Part shown: positions 54,598 through 63,984 of the stretch, one piece after another
How positions within the stretch are numbered: position 1 is the first letter of the stretch
How the letters are laid out: every line of letters begins with the position of its first letter
Source: Streptomyces sp. NBC_01224
GTDB lineage: Bacteria > Actinomycetota > Actinomycetes > Streptomycetales > Streptomycetaceae
Assembly (NCBI RefSeq): GCF_036002945.1
Contig: NZ_CP108529.1
Coordinates: 9,481,001-9,545,000 of the forward strand
Direction of reading: 5' to 3'
Length of the DNA stretch: 64,000 nucleotides
Notes under the pieces: generated by a model
The model's input: the letters and a program-made list of their open reading frames with translations, nothing else
Databases searched by the model: none
Told to the model about the DNA's origin: nothing
Position numbers and translations under genes: made by a program

Positions 54598-54856
54598 AGC
54601 GCGCTTCCACCCAGTCGTCGGCCATCGCCCTCGCCCACTGGTCACGGCCGCCCACCGTCGCCTGCGGCTGGGGAACCTCGCTGTTGCCGCGGGAGATGTA
54701 GGCCCGCAGGGTGGAGGCGGTGATACCGCCGAGCTCGGCCATCTCCGGGACGCGCGTCCCTCGCCAAAGAATGGAAGCCTGGGCGAACCTTCGTCCGCAG
54801 GGCGGCGTGGCCGCGCGCTCTGGCGCTGGTTTCGGTGAAGCTGAAGTCGTGGGCAT
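54598..54856 (-). pseudogene. 5' part of the gene split by the IS pair
   Basis: Reads CGRRFAQASILWRGTRVPEM, AELGGITASTLRAYISRGNS, VGGRDQWARAMADDWVEAR, a short helix-turn-helix-like domain, then a stop created at the IS701 CTAG. Homologous protein continues in the 51323-51909 piece. Restoring the pre-insertion sequence still leaves an in-frame TAG, so at least one more mutation occurred. Start ATG 54856 overlaps the divergent gene by eight bases; a later start is possible. Confidence 0.65.
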
Positions 54857-55373
54857 CAGCAGCGAACATCCGGTGAGTGCGGAACAGATCTACTCGGCCT
54901 TGGTCGCGTTGGGCGCCGAACCGGTGCTGGACCCGGATCTGTGGCCCGCAGGGCCGCAGGCGGAGGACCGGTTGCGGCTGATGGGCGCACTGCTGGCCAC
55001 CGTGGAACTGGAGATCACCGCTGCGACCGGATCGGGCGAGGACCTGTTCGAGGAGTTTGCTGAATCGGTCATGGGGTGGATGGAGAAGGTGGGGGTCGAT
55101 TCCCCTCTGGCATCCCTCCTGCTGTCCAACCGGATGCAGCGAACCGCCGTGCAGCTGATGGGCACCGACGAAGAAGAGCCGCCTCCCGTCGGCCAGGCAG
55201 CGTCCATGGCCGCCGTGGTGGCATCAGCGGACCTGCTCAGCGCGCACCTCCAAGCCGCGCAGGGCGACGAGGAAGGCGCCCGGCGGGCTCTGGACCGGGC
55301 CGAAGGGGCGGTCGCCGAAGTGCTGACGGGCATGCATGCGCTGCGTGTCGCCATCGGCGACGTGGAGGAGTAA
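54849..55373 (+). CDS. hypothetical protein
   Basis: 174 residues from GTG 54849: VSAEQIYSALVALGAEPVLD, RLRLMGALLATVELEITAAT, GWMEKVGVDSPLASLLLSNR, LSAHLQAAQGDEEGARRALD. Helical, no membrane segment, no recognised family; alternatively a tetratricopeptide-like pair at the end. Divergent from the IS-split gene, sharing its promoter region. A hairpin 96 bases after the stop may terminate it. Confidence 0.6.
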   Translation: MGISSEHPVSAEQIYSALVALGAEPVLDPDLWPAGPQAEDRLRLMGALLATVELEITAATGSGEDLFEEFAESVMGWMEKVGVDSPLASLLLSNRMQRTAVQLMGTDEEEPPPVGQAASMAAVVASADLLSAHLQAAQGDEEGARRALDRAEGAVAEVLTGMHALRVAIGDVEE

Positions 55374-55468
55374 CGGCAGTTCGGCCCGGATCACCGCGGC
55401 GGCTGGCACCACGAAGACGCACTTGCCGCGCGTAGCCGCGCGCGCATCGCCCTGGTCTGCCGCTCGAC

Positions 55469-55490
55469 AGCCTCGGCGATGGCCGAGGCT
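55469..55490 (+). terminator. hairpin
   Basis: AGCCTCGG and CCGAGGCT around six bases, between the hypothetical gene and the small-RNA promoter. Confidence 0.5.
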
Positions 55491-55514
55491 CGCCGACGGC
55501 CGCATGCGCTATAG

Positions 55515-55672
55515 TTGATCTTGGAAGTTCGCCGCAACTCGCGGTGGTGACTGACACTGCGTTGGTGGTCCAAGGAAAGACGCCCCGCTTCCTGCGGGGA
55601 AATGCAGGTGCAAGGCCTGCCCAGCGCTCACTCACGAAGCCCTTCCCCACCGGGGAAGGGCTTCGTCACGTT
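55515..55672 (+). ncRNA. candidate structured small RNA with intrinsic terminator
   Basis: A TATAGT -10 box at 55509 is followed by a ~150-base stretch with no reading frame but clear pairing: outer helix CGTTGG/CCAGCG enclosing CCCCGC-TTCCT-GCGGGG and GCAGG-TGCAAGG-CCTGC, and then a perfect 15-bp terminator ACGAAGCCCTTCCCC / GGGGAAGGGCTTCGT at 55634-55666. The unpaired GGTCCAAGGAAAGACG is the kind of sequence kept in functional RNAs. Could be an sRNA or riboswitch-like RNA; the class is not recognised. Confidence 0.5.
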
Positions 55673-56154
55673 TCCCGCGTGCCCTGGAAAACCTCCGCGC
55701 GGCCTTCACCCACGAAGACCCCACAACAGCAATCGCGAGGCGCGCGGCACCGTGCGCGTACGGGCCGGACGAGGCGCCGGTCGGGTTGCCCTGGCGGTCA
55801 CGCGCCGCCACGCCCGAACGCCTGGCACTGAACCGCAACTGCACCTACACCGAGACGGAGAACGCGAAGAAGCAGCGTGGCAGTACCCCCCGCGACACCG
55901 GTGGCAGCACGCCCGCCGGCATCACCGTCCGAGACCAGACCGCACCACCCGCCCCGCCCGAAAGCCGACCCTCAACGTTCCTGTCCCACGTCGCGGCCCA
56001 GCACCGCACCGCACCCCCGCCAACGGTCCCTCAGCTCGTCATTTATGGTCCGCCGTCGAGCGTGGCTCGAACTTGATCGGCATTTTCGCAGTTCAGCGGG
56101 CGTGAAGGCGGCCTTTTGTCTGATCCTGTGCTCCGTCACAGAGGCAGAGGAACA
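55673..56154. other. coding-like remnant, no gene assigned
   Basis: A + frame reads ALENLRAAFTHEDPTTAIAR and PERLALNRNCTYTETENAKK, without start or recognisable family. The right part borders the IS701-like transposase. Confidence 0.35.
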
Positions 56155-56165
56155 GCGAGAAGGCC

Positions 56166-57648
56166 GTGGTCGTGAGCTTGGTACATCAGGGCGTCCTGCG
56201 GGATGCGTTCGCGGAAGTGTCACACTTCCGGTCGGATTTGTACGCGTGCATGACCGCGCGGGGCGACGCGTTGTTCGAGTTATGCGACGCGCTGCTGTGC
56301 ACGATGGGCCGGTGCGGACGCTGGTCGATCTCGCGCTCGCACCGGAACACCGTCGCGGTCACGGAGCTCTGAATGGCGGGCTCAACCAGGGGCGGATTGA
56401 ACTCGGACGGTTGCGTCGTGGGCTGGCCGGGCTACCGCTGCCGAGGGCGGCGGACGGTCGGCTGGTGCTGGCCGTGGATGTCTCGCCGTGGCTGCGGCCG
56501 GACGCCAACACCTGTGCTGACCGGGCCTTTTGTCACACATTCGGCCGAGGTAAGGGCAAGCACCAGATGGTGCGCGGCTGGCCGTACTCGATGGTGGTCG
56601 CGCTGGAGACCGGCCGCACCTCCTGGACGCGGTCCGTCTGGAGTCCGGCGCCGACGTCGCCGCAGTGACCACGGTGCAGATCTGCGAAGTCGTCGAGCGG
56701 CTCGTCGCCGCCGGCCAGTGGAAGCCGGGTGACCCGGAGGTCCTGGTGGTGCTGGACGCTGGATACGATGCCCCGCGCATCGCCCACCTGCTGGCAGGTC
56801 TTCCGGTCGAGATCCTCGGCCGGCTCCGTTCCGACCGCGTGATGCGTCGGGCGACATCGCCACGGGTCTACGACCCCAAGGGCGGACGGCCGTCCAAGCA
56901 CGGCGGCGAGTCCGTCTTCGGCGATCCCAGTACCTGGGGCACCGAACAGGCCGTGACGACCATGGACACCCGGCTCTACGGGAAGGCGACCGCGCAAGCG
57001 TGGGCCCGGCTGCACCCGCGGCTCACCCGCCGTGCGGCCTGGAACGACCACGACGGCCCGCTGCCCATCATCGAAGGCAACGTCGTCCGCCTGGTCGTCG
57101 AGAAGTTGCCCAGCGGCGGGGTGAACAAGCCGGTCTGGCTGTGGTGGTCGGGCACCGGCGCCAGCGCGGCGGACGTCGACCGCTGCTGGCAGTCCTTCCT
57201 GCGTCGCTTCGACATCGAGCACACATTCCGCCTGTTCAAGCAGACGCTCGGCCGGACCAAGCCCCGGCTTCGCAGCTCGGAGGCGGCCGACCGGTGGACA
57301 TGGCTGGTGATCGCCGCCCATGCCAAGCTGCGGCTCGCCCGCCCGCTGGCCACTGACCTCCGCAGGCCCTGGGAGAAGCCCGCCGACCCGGACAGGCTCA
57401 CGCCTGTCCGGGTCCGCAAGGGGTTCAGAAACCTGCGTGCGAAGGCCGGCTCCCCAGCCGGTGCACCGAAACCTTCCCACCCAGGTCCCGGTCGGCCGCC
57501 AGGTTCGAAGAACCGCCGACCGGCCACCCGGCATGACGTCGGCCGGGTCCTTGCCACCGGCGAGGCATACAGCCGCCCCGCCCATCACAAGAAGGGGACC
57601 AAACCCCGGCGAGGAAGCCATGCCGACACCGGTGGCAGAGCGTCGTAA
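56166..57648 (+). pseudogene. transposase of the NF041680 / IS701-like group, two frameshifts
   Basis: Frame 1 reads VVSLVHQGVLRDAFAEVSHF to LFELCDALLCT; a shift near 56313 leads to RTLVDLALAPEHRRGHGALN, RLVLAVDVSPWLRPDANTCA (first catalytic Asp), HTFGRGKGKHQMVRGWPYSM; a second shift near 56630 leads to VLVVLDAGYDAPRIAHLLAG, RFDIEHTFRLFKQTLGRTKP (Glu) and VRVRKGFRNLRAKAGSPAGA up to the stop at 57648. All parts of the protein are there, only the frame is broken twice, so decay is recent. Family name is from memory. Confidence 0.75.
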
Positions 57649-57692
57649 TCTGCTCGTGGCGTGGGCTGACATGACTTCGACGGGTGGATCTC

Positions 57693-58019
57693 ATGACACA
57701 TGGCGGCAAGTCCGGCAATGACGCCGGAGCATCATCGGACCAGTACACGCAAGATATCCGTGCTGACCGTCAGGCCATACGGCAAGCACTGCGCGCAGAC
57801 GTCGGCGGTGCCCACATTGGACTGCTCGTGACGGTCATTGCCCTGGTCGTCATCGCCAGTTTCTCAGGTCCTCGCTGGACCTTGATCGTCTCCGGGTGCT
57901 TCACCGCCTGGTTTGTCCTCGCGCTGGCAGTCATTCGCCTCCGCGGTGGACGTGGCGGGGATGCCCTCCGGCGGGCCTACGTTGCCACTTTCGGCTGGGG
58001 CGACTACGTCACGCCCTGA
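57693..58019 (+). CDS. small membrane protein
   Basis: 108 residues from ATG 57693. A charged soluble head (DQYTQDIRADRQAIRQALRA) precedes two hydrophobic helices (IGLLVTVIALVVIASFS and TLIVSGCFTAWFVLALAVI) joined by a short loop. No family recognised. It is intact although next to a dead transposase. Confidence 0.55.
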   Translation: MTHGGKSGNDAGASSDQYTQDIRADRQAIRQALRADVGGAHIGLLVTVIALVVIASFSGPRWTLIVSGCFTAWFVLALAVIRLRGGRGGDALRRAYVATFGWGDYVTP

Positions 58020-58077
58020 CAGGGTTAAACGACAAGCGTACGTCCAGCAGTCCGGGCGTCATTGCAGATCAGAAGGG

Positions 58078-58262
58078 GTGCAGGTGATGTAACCGGACGT
58101 CAAGCTCAGGATAGCCGGCCGGTGTAAGTCCGGGGAGACTCCAGGGTCCCCGGTAGCTGACTCCCGGCGTCACTCGAAATGGTGGCGTCGAAGTGGAGTG
58201 ACAAGCGCCCTTCGGGGGCGTGCAACCGACCAGTCCGCAACATGAAGTGAAGTCTGCAGCGT
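58078..58262 (+). ncRNA. candidate structured RNA, possibly a group II intron fragment
   Basis: No open frame, but several paired blocks: CCGGCCGGTGTAAGTCCGG, GGGGACCCTGG-like CCAGGGTCCCC next to GGGGAGACTCC, CACTCGAAATGGTGGCGTCG and GCGCCC-TTCG-GGGGCGT. A GGTGTAAGTCC segment is seen in domain I of many bacterial group II introns. No reverse transcriptase and no clear domain V are present, so this is at most a fragment. Low confidence on the class, moderate that the RNA is structured. Confidence 0.35.
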
Positions 58263-58439
58263 CGTCATTTAACCCCCGCCCGCGGGCCGGAAGATTTCAA
58301 GTCCAGTGAGACGGTCCTGACGCTATGGGGTTTGTGGTGTGGGTTCCCTGCGTTTGGCCGGGTTGTTGATCCGCCAGCCGCCAGCGGGAACCGTCCCGGC
58401 CGAGCCCGGCGTCCGCGTCCGGCCAGAGGCCGGGCGCGG

Positions 58440-58940
58440 ACGACGCGGGCAAGCGCAAGGCGAACGAGGCGGGATCGACCAACGACCTTCGCGGCGACGT
58501 GCTGCGCGTACTCGGAGTGCTCAAGGTCGCCATCGCCGACCAGATCCAGCGGCTGGCCTCGCCGCACCTGACCTACCGGCACACGCTCAAGGACACGGCG
58601 GCCAAGCGGAAGGAAGCGCGCACCGCCTCCCACCGTGGCGCGGCGAACGATCTGCGGCGTCACGGTCTGTCCGTCGACGGCGGCCGTACTTGAGCGGTGA
58701 GGAGGTCCGGCTGCTCACCAAGGACGGGCTGGCCGCCGCCGCGATCGACCTGGACTGCGAGCCGGAGGAGATGGGCGGCATGCCCAAGAGCGCGGGCCGC
58801 TCGGGCGCCTCCCACCCCATGGCGGTGAACGAGACGGTCATCGCGCTGATCCGCCCGAAGCCCGACCTGGTCGCGGGGGAGCCGGCCGAAGCGGTTGCCG
58901 CCGCGAAGGCCGCAGCCGGCCAGCAACACGCCAGACCCGC
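58440..58940 (+). pseudogene. replication-relaxation family protein, frameshifted
   Basis: Frame 1 reads NDLRGDVLRVLGVLKVAIAD, QIQRLASPHLTYRHTLKDTA, ARTASHRGAANDLRRHGLSV; a shift near 58690 leads to GEEVRLLTKDGLAAAAIDLD, CEPEEMGGMPKSAGRSGASH and PMAVNETVIALIRPKPDLVA. This is the PF13814 replication-relaxation domain found on Streptomyces plasmids and ICEs. The N-terminus and C-terminus are incomplete. Confidence 0.7.
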
Positions 58941-59130
58941 TAATCAGCTTCTGCCCGTCCGTCATGGTACAGACGTCGGCTATTCTGCGATCCGCTTCGG
59001 ACATCCGGAGCCGAGATACCGCAGGCTCCTATATGCGGACGCTGCCTCCGTACTGCAGTCCTGTTGTGTCGCAGCGCGGGCTGTTCTCTGCAAGCGGATC
59101 GGGTTCGTGCGGCCAGGGGCCGCAGTATGA

Positions 59131-59970
59131 ATGGGGTGGGAATTGTCCAGACATCGGCTGTCCAAAAAGGGCCGCTACATCGCTTGGGCGACGACGGGCG
59201 TCGTCGTTGCCGCAGGTGCCGGAATCGCGGCACAGGCCTCCATGGCGGCCACGGCCTGGCCTGCGCAGAAGACCTTCACCGGTCGAGCGTTCGATACGTG
59301 CACAGCGCCCTCGCTCGCAGCGATGAAAGCGTGGAACACGAAGTTCTACGGCGCTGCCGCCGTCTACATCGGTGGCAAGAACCGCGGCTGCGCCCAGCCC
59401 AACCTGACCGCGTCCTGGGTGAAGTCGGTCAACTCCACCGGCTGGAAGCTCATACCGCTCTACGTCGGCGCTCAGCCACCCTGTCAAAAGAGTGCGAACC
59501 CTGAAAGATTCACCGCGTCCACGGCTGCCTTTGTTGGTGCGAGCAACGCCAAGGACGCCGTGGCCAAGGCGTCAGTGCTCGGGATGAAAGCCGGCAGCCC
59601 GATCTACCTGGACATGGAACCGTACGACGTCACCAACAAGGCGTGTAACGACGCCGTCCTGACCTACGTACGCTCCTTCACCAAGACGCTGCGCAACGCA
59701 ACCTACCGTGGCGGGTTCTACGGCTTCAGCAGCTCCAGCGCCAAGGCCATCGCCACCGCCACGAACAAGACAGACCTGCCAGGCAACCTCTGGTACGCGC
59801 TGTGGGACAAGAAGAACACGACCACCACGGACTGGCCGTGGAACCCCGCCCAGTACACCGACCACAGCCGCGGCCACCAGTACATGGTCAACAGCAAGGA
59901 AACCCGAGGCGGTTACACCATCACGGTCGACCGCAACGCCTGGGACGCCCCTGTCGCCATCATCGGCTGA
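59131..59970 (+). CDS. DUF1906 (Rv2525c-like) glycoside-hydrolase-like secreted protein
   Basis: 279 residues. Twin-arginine-poor but strongly hydrophobic export signal (KKGRYIAWATTGVVVAAGAG, cleavage near SMA-ATAW). Mature domain: GRAFDTCTAPSLAAMKAWNT, AAVYIGGKNRGCAQPNLTAS, GWKLIPLYVGAQPPC, GMKAGSPIYLDMEPYD and YRGGFYGFSSSSAKAIATAT, the DUF1906 TIM-barrel. The DMEPY block corresponds to the putative catalytic acid. Likely acts on the cell wall or a glycan. ATG 59131; a TTG at 59143 is possible. Confidence 0.88.
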   Translation: MGWELSRHRLSKKGRYIAWATTGVVVAAGAGIAAQASMAATAWPAQKTFTGRAFDTCTAPSLAAMKAWNTKFYGAAAVYIGGKNRGCAQPNLTASWVKSVNSTGWKLIPLYVGAQPPCQKSANPERFTASTAAFVGASNAKDAVAKASVLGMKAGSPIYLDMEPYDVTNKACNDAVLTYVRSFTKTLRNATYRGGFYGFSSSSAKAIATATNKTDLPGNLWYALWDKKNTTTTDWPWNPAQYTDHSRGHQYMVNSKETRGGYTITVDRNAWDAPVAIIG

Positions 59971-60721
59971 GGGACTCGAACCAAGCGTGGTCCCGGCTGG
60001 TCGGGGAGGCCAGCCGGGACAGCACGGGGAAAGGCAGCCGTTTTCTGGGGACTGTAAATCGTTCGGCTCTGTCCCGCTCCCGGTGGTGACGGTCCGTGAG
60101 GCCATGGATACGAAGGTGCAGTGGTGGATGGCTGTGGAACCCGCCCTGCCGCTCGTGTGCCGTCTACCAACTGAATTGTGGTGTTGATGCCCCCGGCCAT
60201 TTCTCGTCGTACGGCAGACGGGCCATACCGGGCCGACTTCACAGGCCGTACGCATACTGCCTGGAGAAGGCGGAGCCTCACCCGTGAGACGCCCTCTCGC
60301 CCGCCCGCTCCACCCATTGCCTGAGCCGATCGCCGGTCCGGACCGGATCGCCCGCCTCGATGTACGACGACGCGATCGCCTCGGCGGCATCCTCCACGAG
60401 TACACACGCGCCGCATGACCAGGGCGGATGGGGAAATCGGCAAGAGCACCGTCACCCCCGAACGCAGCGGGGCCGAGTGGACGGAAGTGGACCCTGCTCC
60501 CCGAGGGGAGCCGAGGAAGTCGCTGGGCCCAGAATCACGAACAGCGACTTTCGTGCTTATCAGGCATATTTCGTTAAAAGGATTCACCGTTTCAAATAGC
60601 AGTAAACGCTTCACCGGTACCTAATCTGAGCTGCGATCACGCTGAGTGATTCGCGGCTTGGTGTCGGCGCCATGGGTGTGGTCGCCGTAAGCCGCCCAAT
60701 GTTCCCTAACTGGAGGTTCCG
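59971..60721. other. intergenic, no gene recognised
   Basis: 750 bases with only short low-quality frames. A + frame ending RRDRLGGILHEYTRAA at about 60418 is reminiscent of the C-terminal ends of some streptomycete transposon-borne proteins, too short to assign. The right end contains the beta-propeller gene's promoter; GGAGG lies eight bases before the GTG. Confidence 0.4.
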
Positions 60722-62198
60722 GTGACCAGGCGCGAGAGACAGCAGACTGGGCCACACCGCGGTCCGGGGCCCAAGAGCCGAAAGCGACGTCTGTGGTCCT
60801 GGGCGGCGTGGCAGCGGGTCTGCATGGCGGGACTGGCAGTGCTGGCAGGGCTGGCCTTGCCGGCCGTCGCCCCGCCCCCGGCCTGGGCCGTCACGAACGG
60901 CAACGCTTACGTTGCCAACTACACCGCCAGCTCGGTGACGGTGATCGACACCACCACCAACACCCCCATTACCACCATCGGTGTCGGAGCCAACCCTAAT
61001 TCCATCGCCATCACCCCGGACAACGCACACGTCTACGTCTCCAACCGCACCAGCAACACGGTGTCAGTGATCGACACCACCACCAACAGCGTCAGCACCA
61101 CTATCACCGGCTTCACCGGAGGCCCGCAGGGAATCGCGATCGCACCGGACGGCCTCCATGCCTACGTGATCACCTTTTCGGGCCTCGTGTACGTGATCGA
61201 TACGACCACCAACACGATCGCGGGCAGCCCCATCACCCTCGCCAGCGGCGCGGACCCCCGGTTTCCTGGCGATCACGCCGGACAGCAAGTTCGTCTACGT
61301 CACCGAGCTGGGGCTCGGCCAGGTGCAGGTGATCGACACCACCAGTAACTCCATCACCACCACTATCACCGGCTTCACCCAGCCGACCGGTATCGCGATC
61401 ACCCCGGACGGCCTGGACGCCTACGTCGCCGACTTCGGCACCAATACGGTGAGTGTGATCGATACGACCACGAACACCATCGTGGGCAGCCCCATCGCCG
61501 TCGGCCTCGCCCCGTACGGGCTGGCGATCACCCCAGATGGCACGCAGGTCTACGCCAGCAACCTCAACGACGGTACGGTGACGGCGATCGATACCAGCAC
61601 CAACACCCCCACCATCACCATTGGCGCCGGGTCCAGCAACTACAAGCTGGCGGCCACCCCGGACAGCACACGCGTCTACGTCACGGACTTCTCCACCAGC
61701 TCGGTGTCGGTGATCGATACCAGCACCAACACCGTCAGCACCACCATCACCGGCATCACCAATCCGTTCGGAGACGCCATCGCGGCGAATGCGTCAGCGT
61801 CCCTGTCCATCGCCAAGAGCCACACCGGGCACTTCACGCAGGGACAGCGCGGCACCTACACCATCACCGTCGGCAACACCGGGCCCGGCCCGACCAACGG
61901 ACGCACCGTCACCGTCCACGACACACTGCCGACAGGACTCACCGCCACCCGCCTCACCGGCACCGGATGGAACTGCACCCGATCCACCCTGACCTGCACC
62001 CGCAGCGACGTCCTCCCCGCCGGGAACAGCTACCCGCCCATCACACTCAGGGTGCACGTCTCCTGTACCGCCCCCTCCCAGCGCACCAACACCGTCACAG
62101 CCACCGGAGGCGGCGACAGCACCACCCACACCGCCACCGATCCCACCGGCATTAGGCGCAGTGAACGCTGCCACCGGCACGAACACGACCGTTGGTGA
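60722..62198 (+). pseudogene. secreted YVTN beta-propeller plus DUF11 protein, one frameshift
   Basis: GTG 60722 with a GGAGG site opens a signal peptide (RVCMAGLAVLAGLALPAVAP) and YVTN/YncE repeats NGNAYVANYTASSVTVIDTT, NSIAITPDNAHVYVSNRTSN, repeated about seven times. At 61262 one extra base in a T run (GGTTTCC) shifts the frame; the correct continuation is LAITPDSKFVYVTELG and further VIDTTTNTI repeats to GITNPFGDAIAANA, then a DUF11 domain (LSIAKSHTGHFTQGQRGTYT). The final residues after DPTGIRR differ from homologues. A single-base error in the sequence, or phase variation at the T run, could explain it. Confidence 0.75.
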
Positions 62199-62313
62199 CG
62201 ACACCACACCAGCCAGGCAGCCGGCGCCTGACCCAAGAGGACGGCTGACTCTCGATGAGGAATCGAGCGCCGACACTGCAGCACAGCATCGGCCGTGGCA
62301 CCCCTTGAGCCTT

Positions 62314-63984
62314 AGCCTTGATCCACCGAGGTGGTTTGAGAGTGGTCTTTTGATCGGCTTGGGGTCGGGTGGTCGGGTGAGGGCAGGTTGTTTCCGCTGG
62401 TCTGCCCAGCATTTCCACGGTTCGGTTCCGGTCGGGCCCTTGCGGGCGGGGTGGGCAGGGGCTGTTCGTATCAGCCGGCCGGTCCGTGGGCCGTGGAGAA
62501 CAGGTGTGTCCAGGCGTGCTGCCAGGGCCAGTTGTGCGGTAGGTGCAGTGTGATGCGGCGGGCGGAGTGGGCGATCCGGGCCGGAACATGGACCAGGTGG
62601 GTGCGGATCGTGGCGGTGGTGGCCCTGGCGTGGAAGGCGGAGGCTTGTGCGCCGGTGGCCCGCAGCAGGTTGTAGGTCATCGCCCACAGGGTGAGCCATG
62701 CTGCGTTGGCGTGGAAGTGTGCGGAGGGCAGGTGGGCCAGGGCGGAGGCTTTGCTGTCGGCGATGACCTGCTCGATGACCGCGTGGTGGCGGTGTTCGCG
62801 TTCGGCCTGGAGGGTTTGTGCAGGCTGGTCGGTGAAGAACGGGTGGTAGCGCCAGACGGGAAACAACTCGCCCTGCTCACCCACAATGGCGGGTTTGGCC
62901 AGGTCACGGACCCGGCGCACGATCAGCCGCGCGGTGACCCGCTGCGCTTTCGTGCGGCTGGCGAAGGCGGTGTAGGCGGGTATCTCGGCGACTTCGGCGT
63001 CCGAGACGAGCTCACCGGTTGCAGGATCGGGCACCGCGGTCGGGTATGTGATCTGCTGCCAGGCCTGGTCGGGAATGCCGAGGACGGCCCGTTTGATGGA
63101 GGGGTTCAACCCGCAGGTAATCGAGAAGTGGGCTCCGGCCCGGCGGCAGGCCGAGATCACCCCGGCGTTGTAGAACTGCGAGTCCGCTCGCAGGATCCGG
63201 GTGCCGGTGCAGCCCGCCTCGACGGCGGTGGACAGCGCCTCACTGACGAACTTCGGGGCCCCACGGGAATCGGCTGCCTTGCCGCGGCGCATCCGTACTG
63301 TGGCGATCACCGGCCGCGCGTGCGGGGTGCAGATCGTGGCGAGCAGGGGGTGCAGGGTGCGGATGCCCTTGAACCGGCCGTACTCGGCACCCTGCTTGGC
63401 CCGGCCGTAGACCCGCTTGTGGGTGGAGTCGATATCAATGAACGCCTTGTCGCCGGCACCGGGCAGCAGCGGGGCGTGCGCGGCCAGTTGACCGAGGAAC
63501 CTGCGGTGGACAGCGTGGAGTTGGAGTGCGTGACCGTGGGTGAACGAACGGAGGAAGGTGCCCAGCGTGGACGGCGCACGGGCCCCCCGGAACAGGGCCG
63601 GCATCGCGCCGTGCCGCAGGATATGGAGGTCGTCGATACTGTCCGCGCCCGCCGCCATGCCGGCCACGATGCTGCTGACCTTGACGTCCGCCGACGCACC
63701 CGCGCCGTTCCTCGTCCCGCTCAGCTTCACCTTCTGCGCCACCAGGCCCGACAGCCCGCACCGTTCGGCCAGCCGCATCACCGGAACCAGCCCGGCATGC
63801 GCGACCAGATTCGGGTCATCGAACGCAGCGGAGACCGCCGCTGGAGTATGGGAAACTTGCATCTCGGAAGTGCCTTGCCGATCGTGCGTGCTGGAAGCCT
63901 CAAGAACTCCCATCATCGCAGGTCACAAGGCACTTCCTTGTTTCTCGAAGAGTCATCCACAGCCATCAGATCGGTGGATCAAGG
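62314..63984 (-). mobile_element. complete IS1380-family element
   Basis: CCTTGATCCACCGA at the left end matches the exact complement of the right end; both ends are flanked by CTTAG (62309-62313 and 63985-63989), a 5-bp target duplication. Size 1.67 kb. Different in sequence from the IS1380 at 3084 (duplication CTAG there). Confidence 0.92.
62471..63862 (-). CDS. IS1380-family transposase
   Basis: 463 residues from ATG 63862 (MQVSHTPAAVSAAF). Core DDE features: AFIDIDSTHKRVYGRAKQGA, RADSQFYNAGVISACRRAGA, and the C-terminal YNLLRATG with W-rich end. Open and undamaged, so the IS is probably active. Upstream in-frame starts exist at 63916 but precede an unlikely leader. Confidence 0.9.
   Translation of the reverse strand: MQVSHTPAAVSAAFDDPNLVAHAGLVPVMRLAERCGLSGLVAQKVKLSGTRNGAGASADVKVSSIVAGMAAGADSIDDLHILRHGAMPALFRGARAPSTLGTFLRSFTHGHALQLHAVHRRFLGQLAAHAPLLPGAGDKAFIDIDSTHKRVYGRAKQGAEYGRFKGIRTLHPLLATICTPHARPVIATVRMRRGKAADSRGAPKFVSEALSTAVEAGCTGTRILRADSQFYNAGVISACRRAGAHFSITCGLNPSIKRAVLGIPDQAWQQITYPTAVPDPATGELVSDAEVAEIPAYTAFASRTKAQRVTARLIVRRVRDLAKPAIVGEQGELFPVWRYHPFFTDQPAQTLQAEREHRHHAVIEQVIADSKASALAHLPSAHFHANAAWLTLWAMTYNLLRATGAQASAFHARATTATIRTHLVHVPARIAHSARRITLHLPHNWPWQHAWTHLFSTAHGPAG

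Noticed and set aside
55515..55672. tRNA, SRP or RNase P RNA at the structured region
   Set aside because: No cloverleaf, no GGAAGC SRP loop and no GAGGAAAGTCC RNase P signature.
60360..60624. Short forward frames of 69-79 codons
   Set aside because: No ribosome-binding site, low-complexity, no family resemblance.
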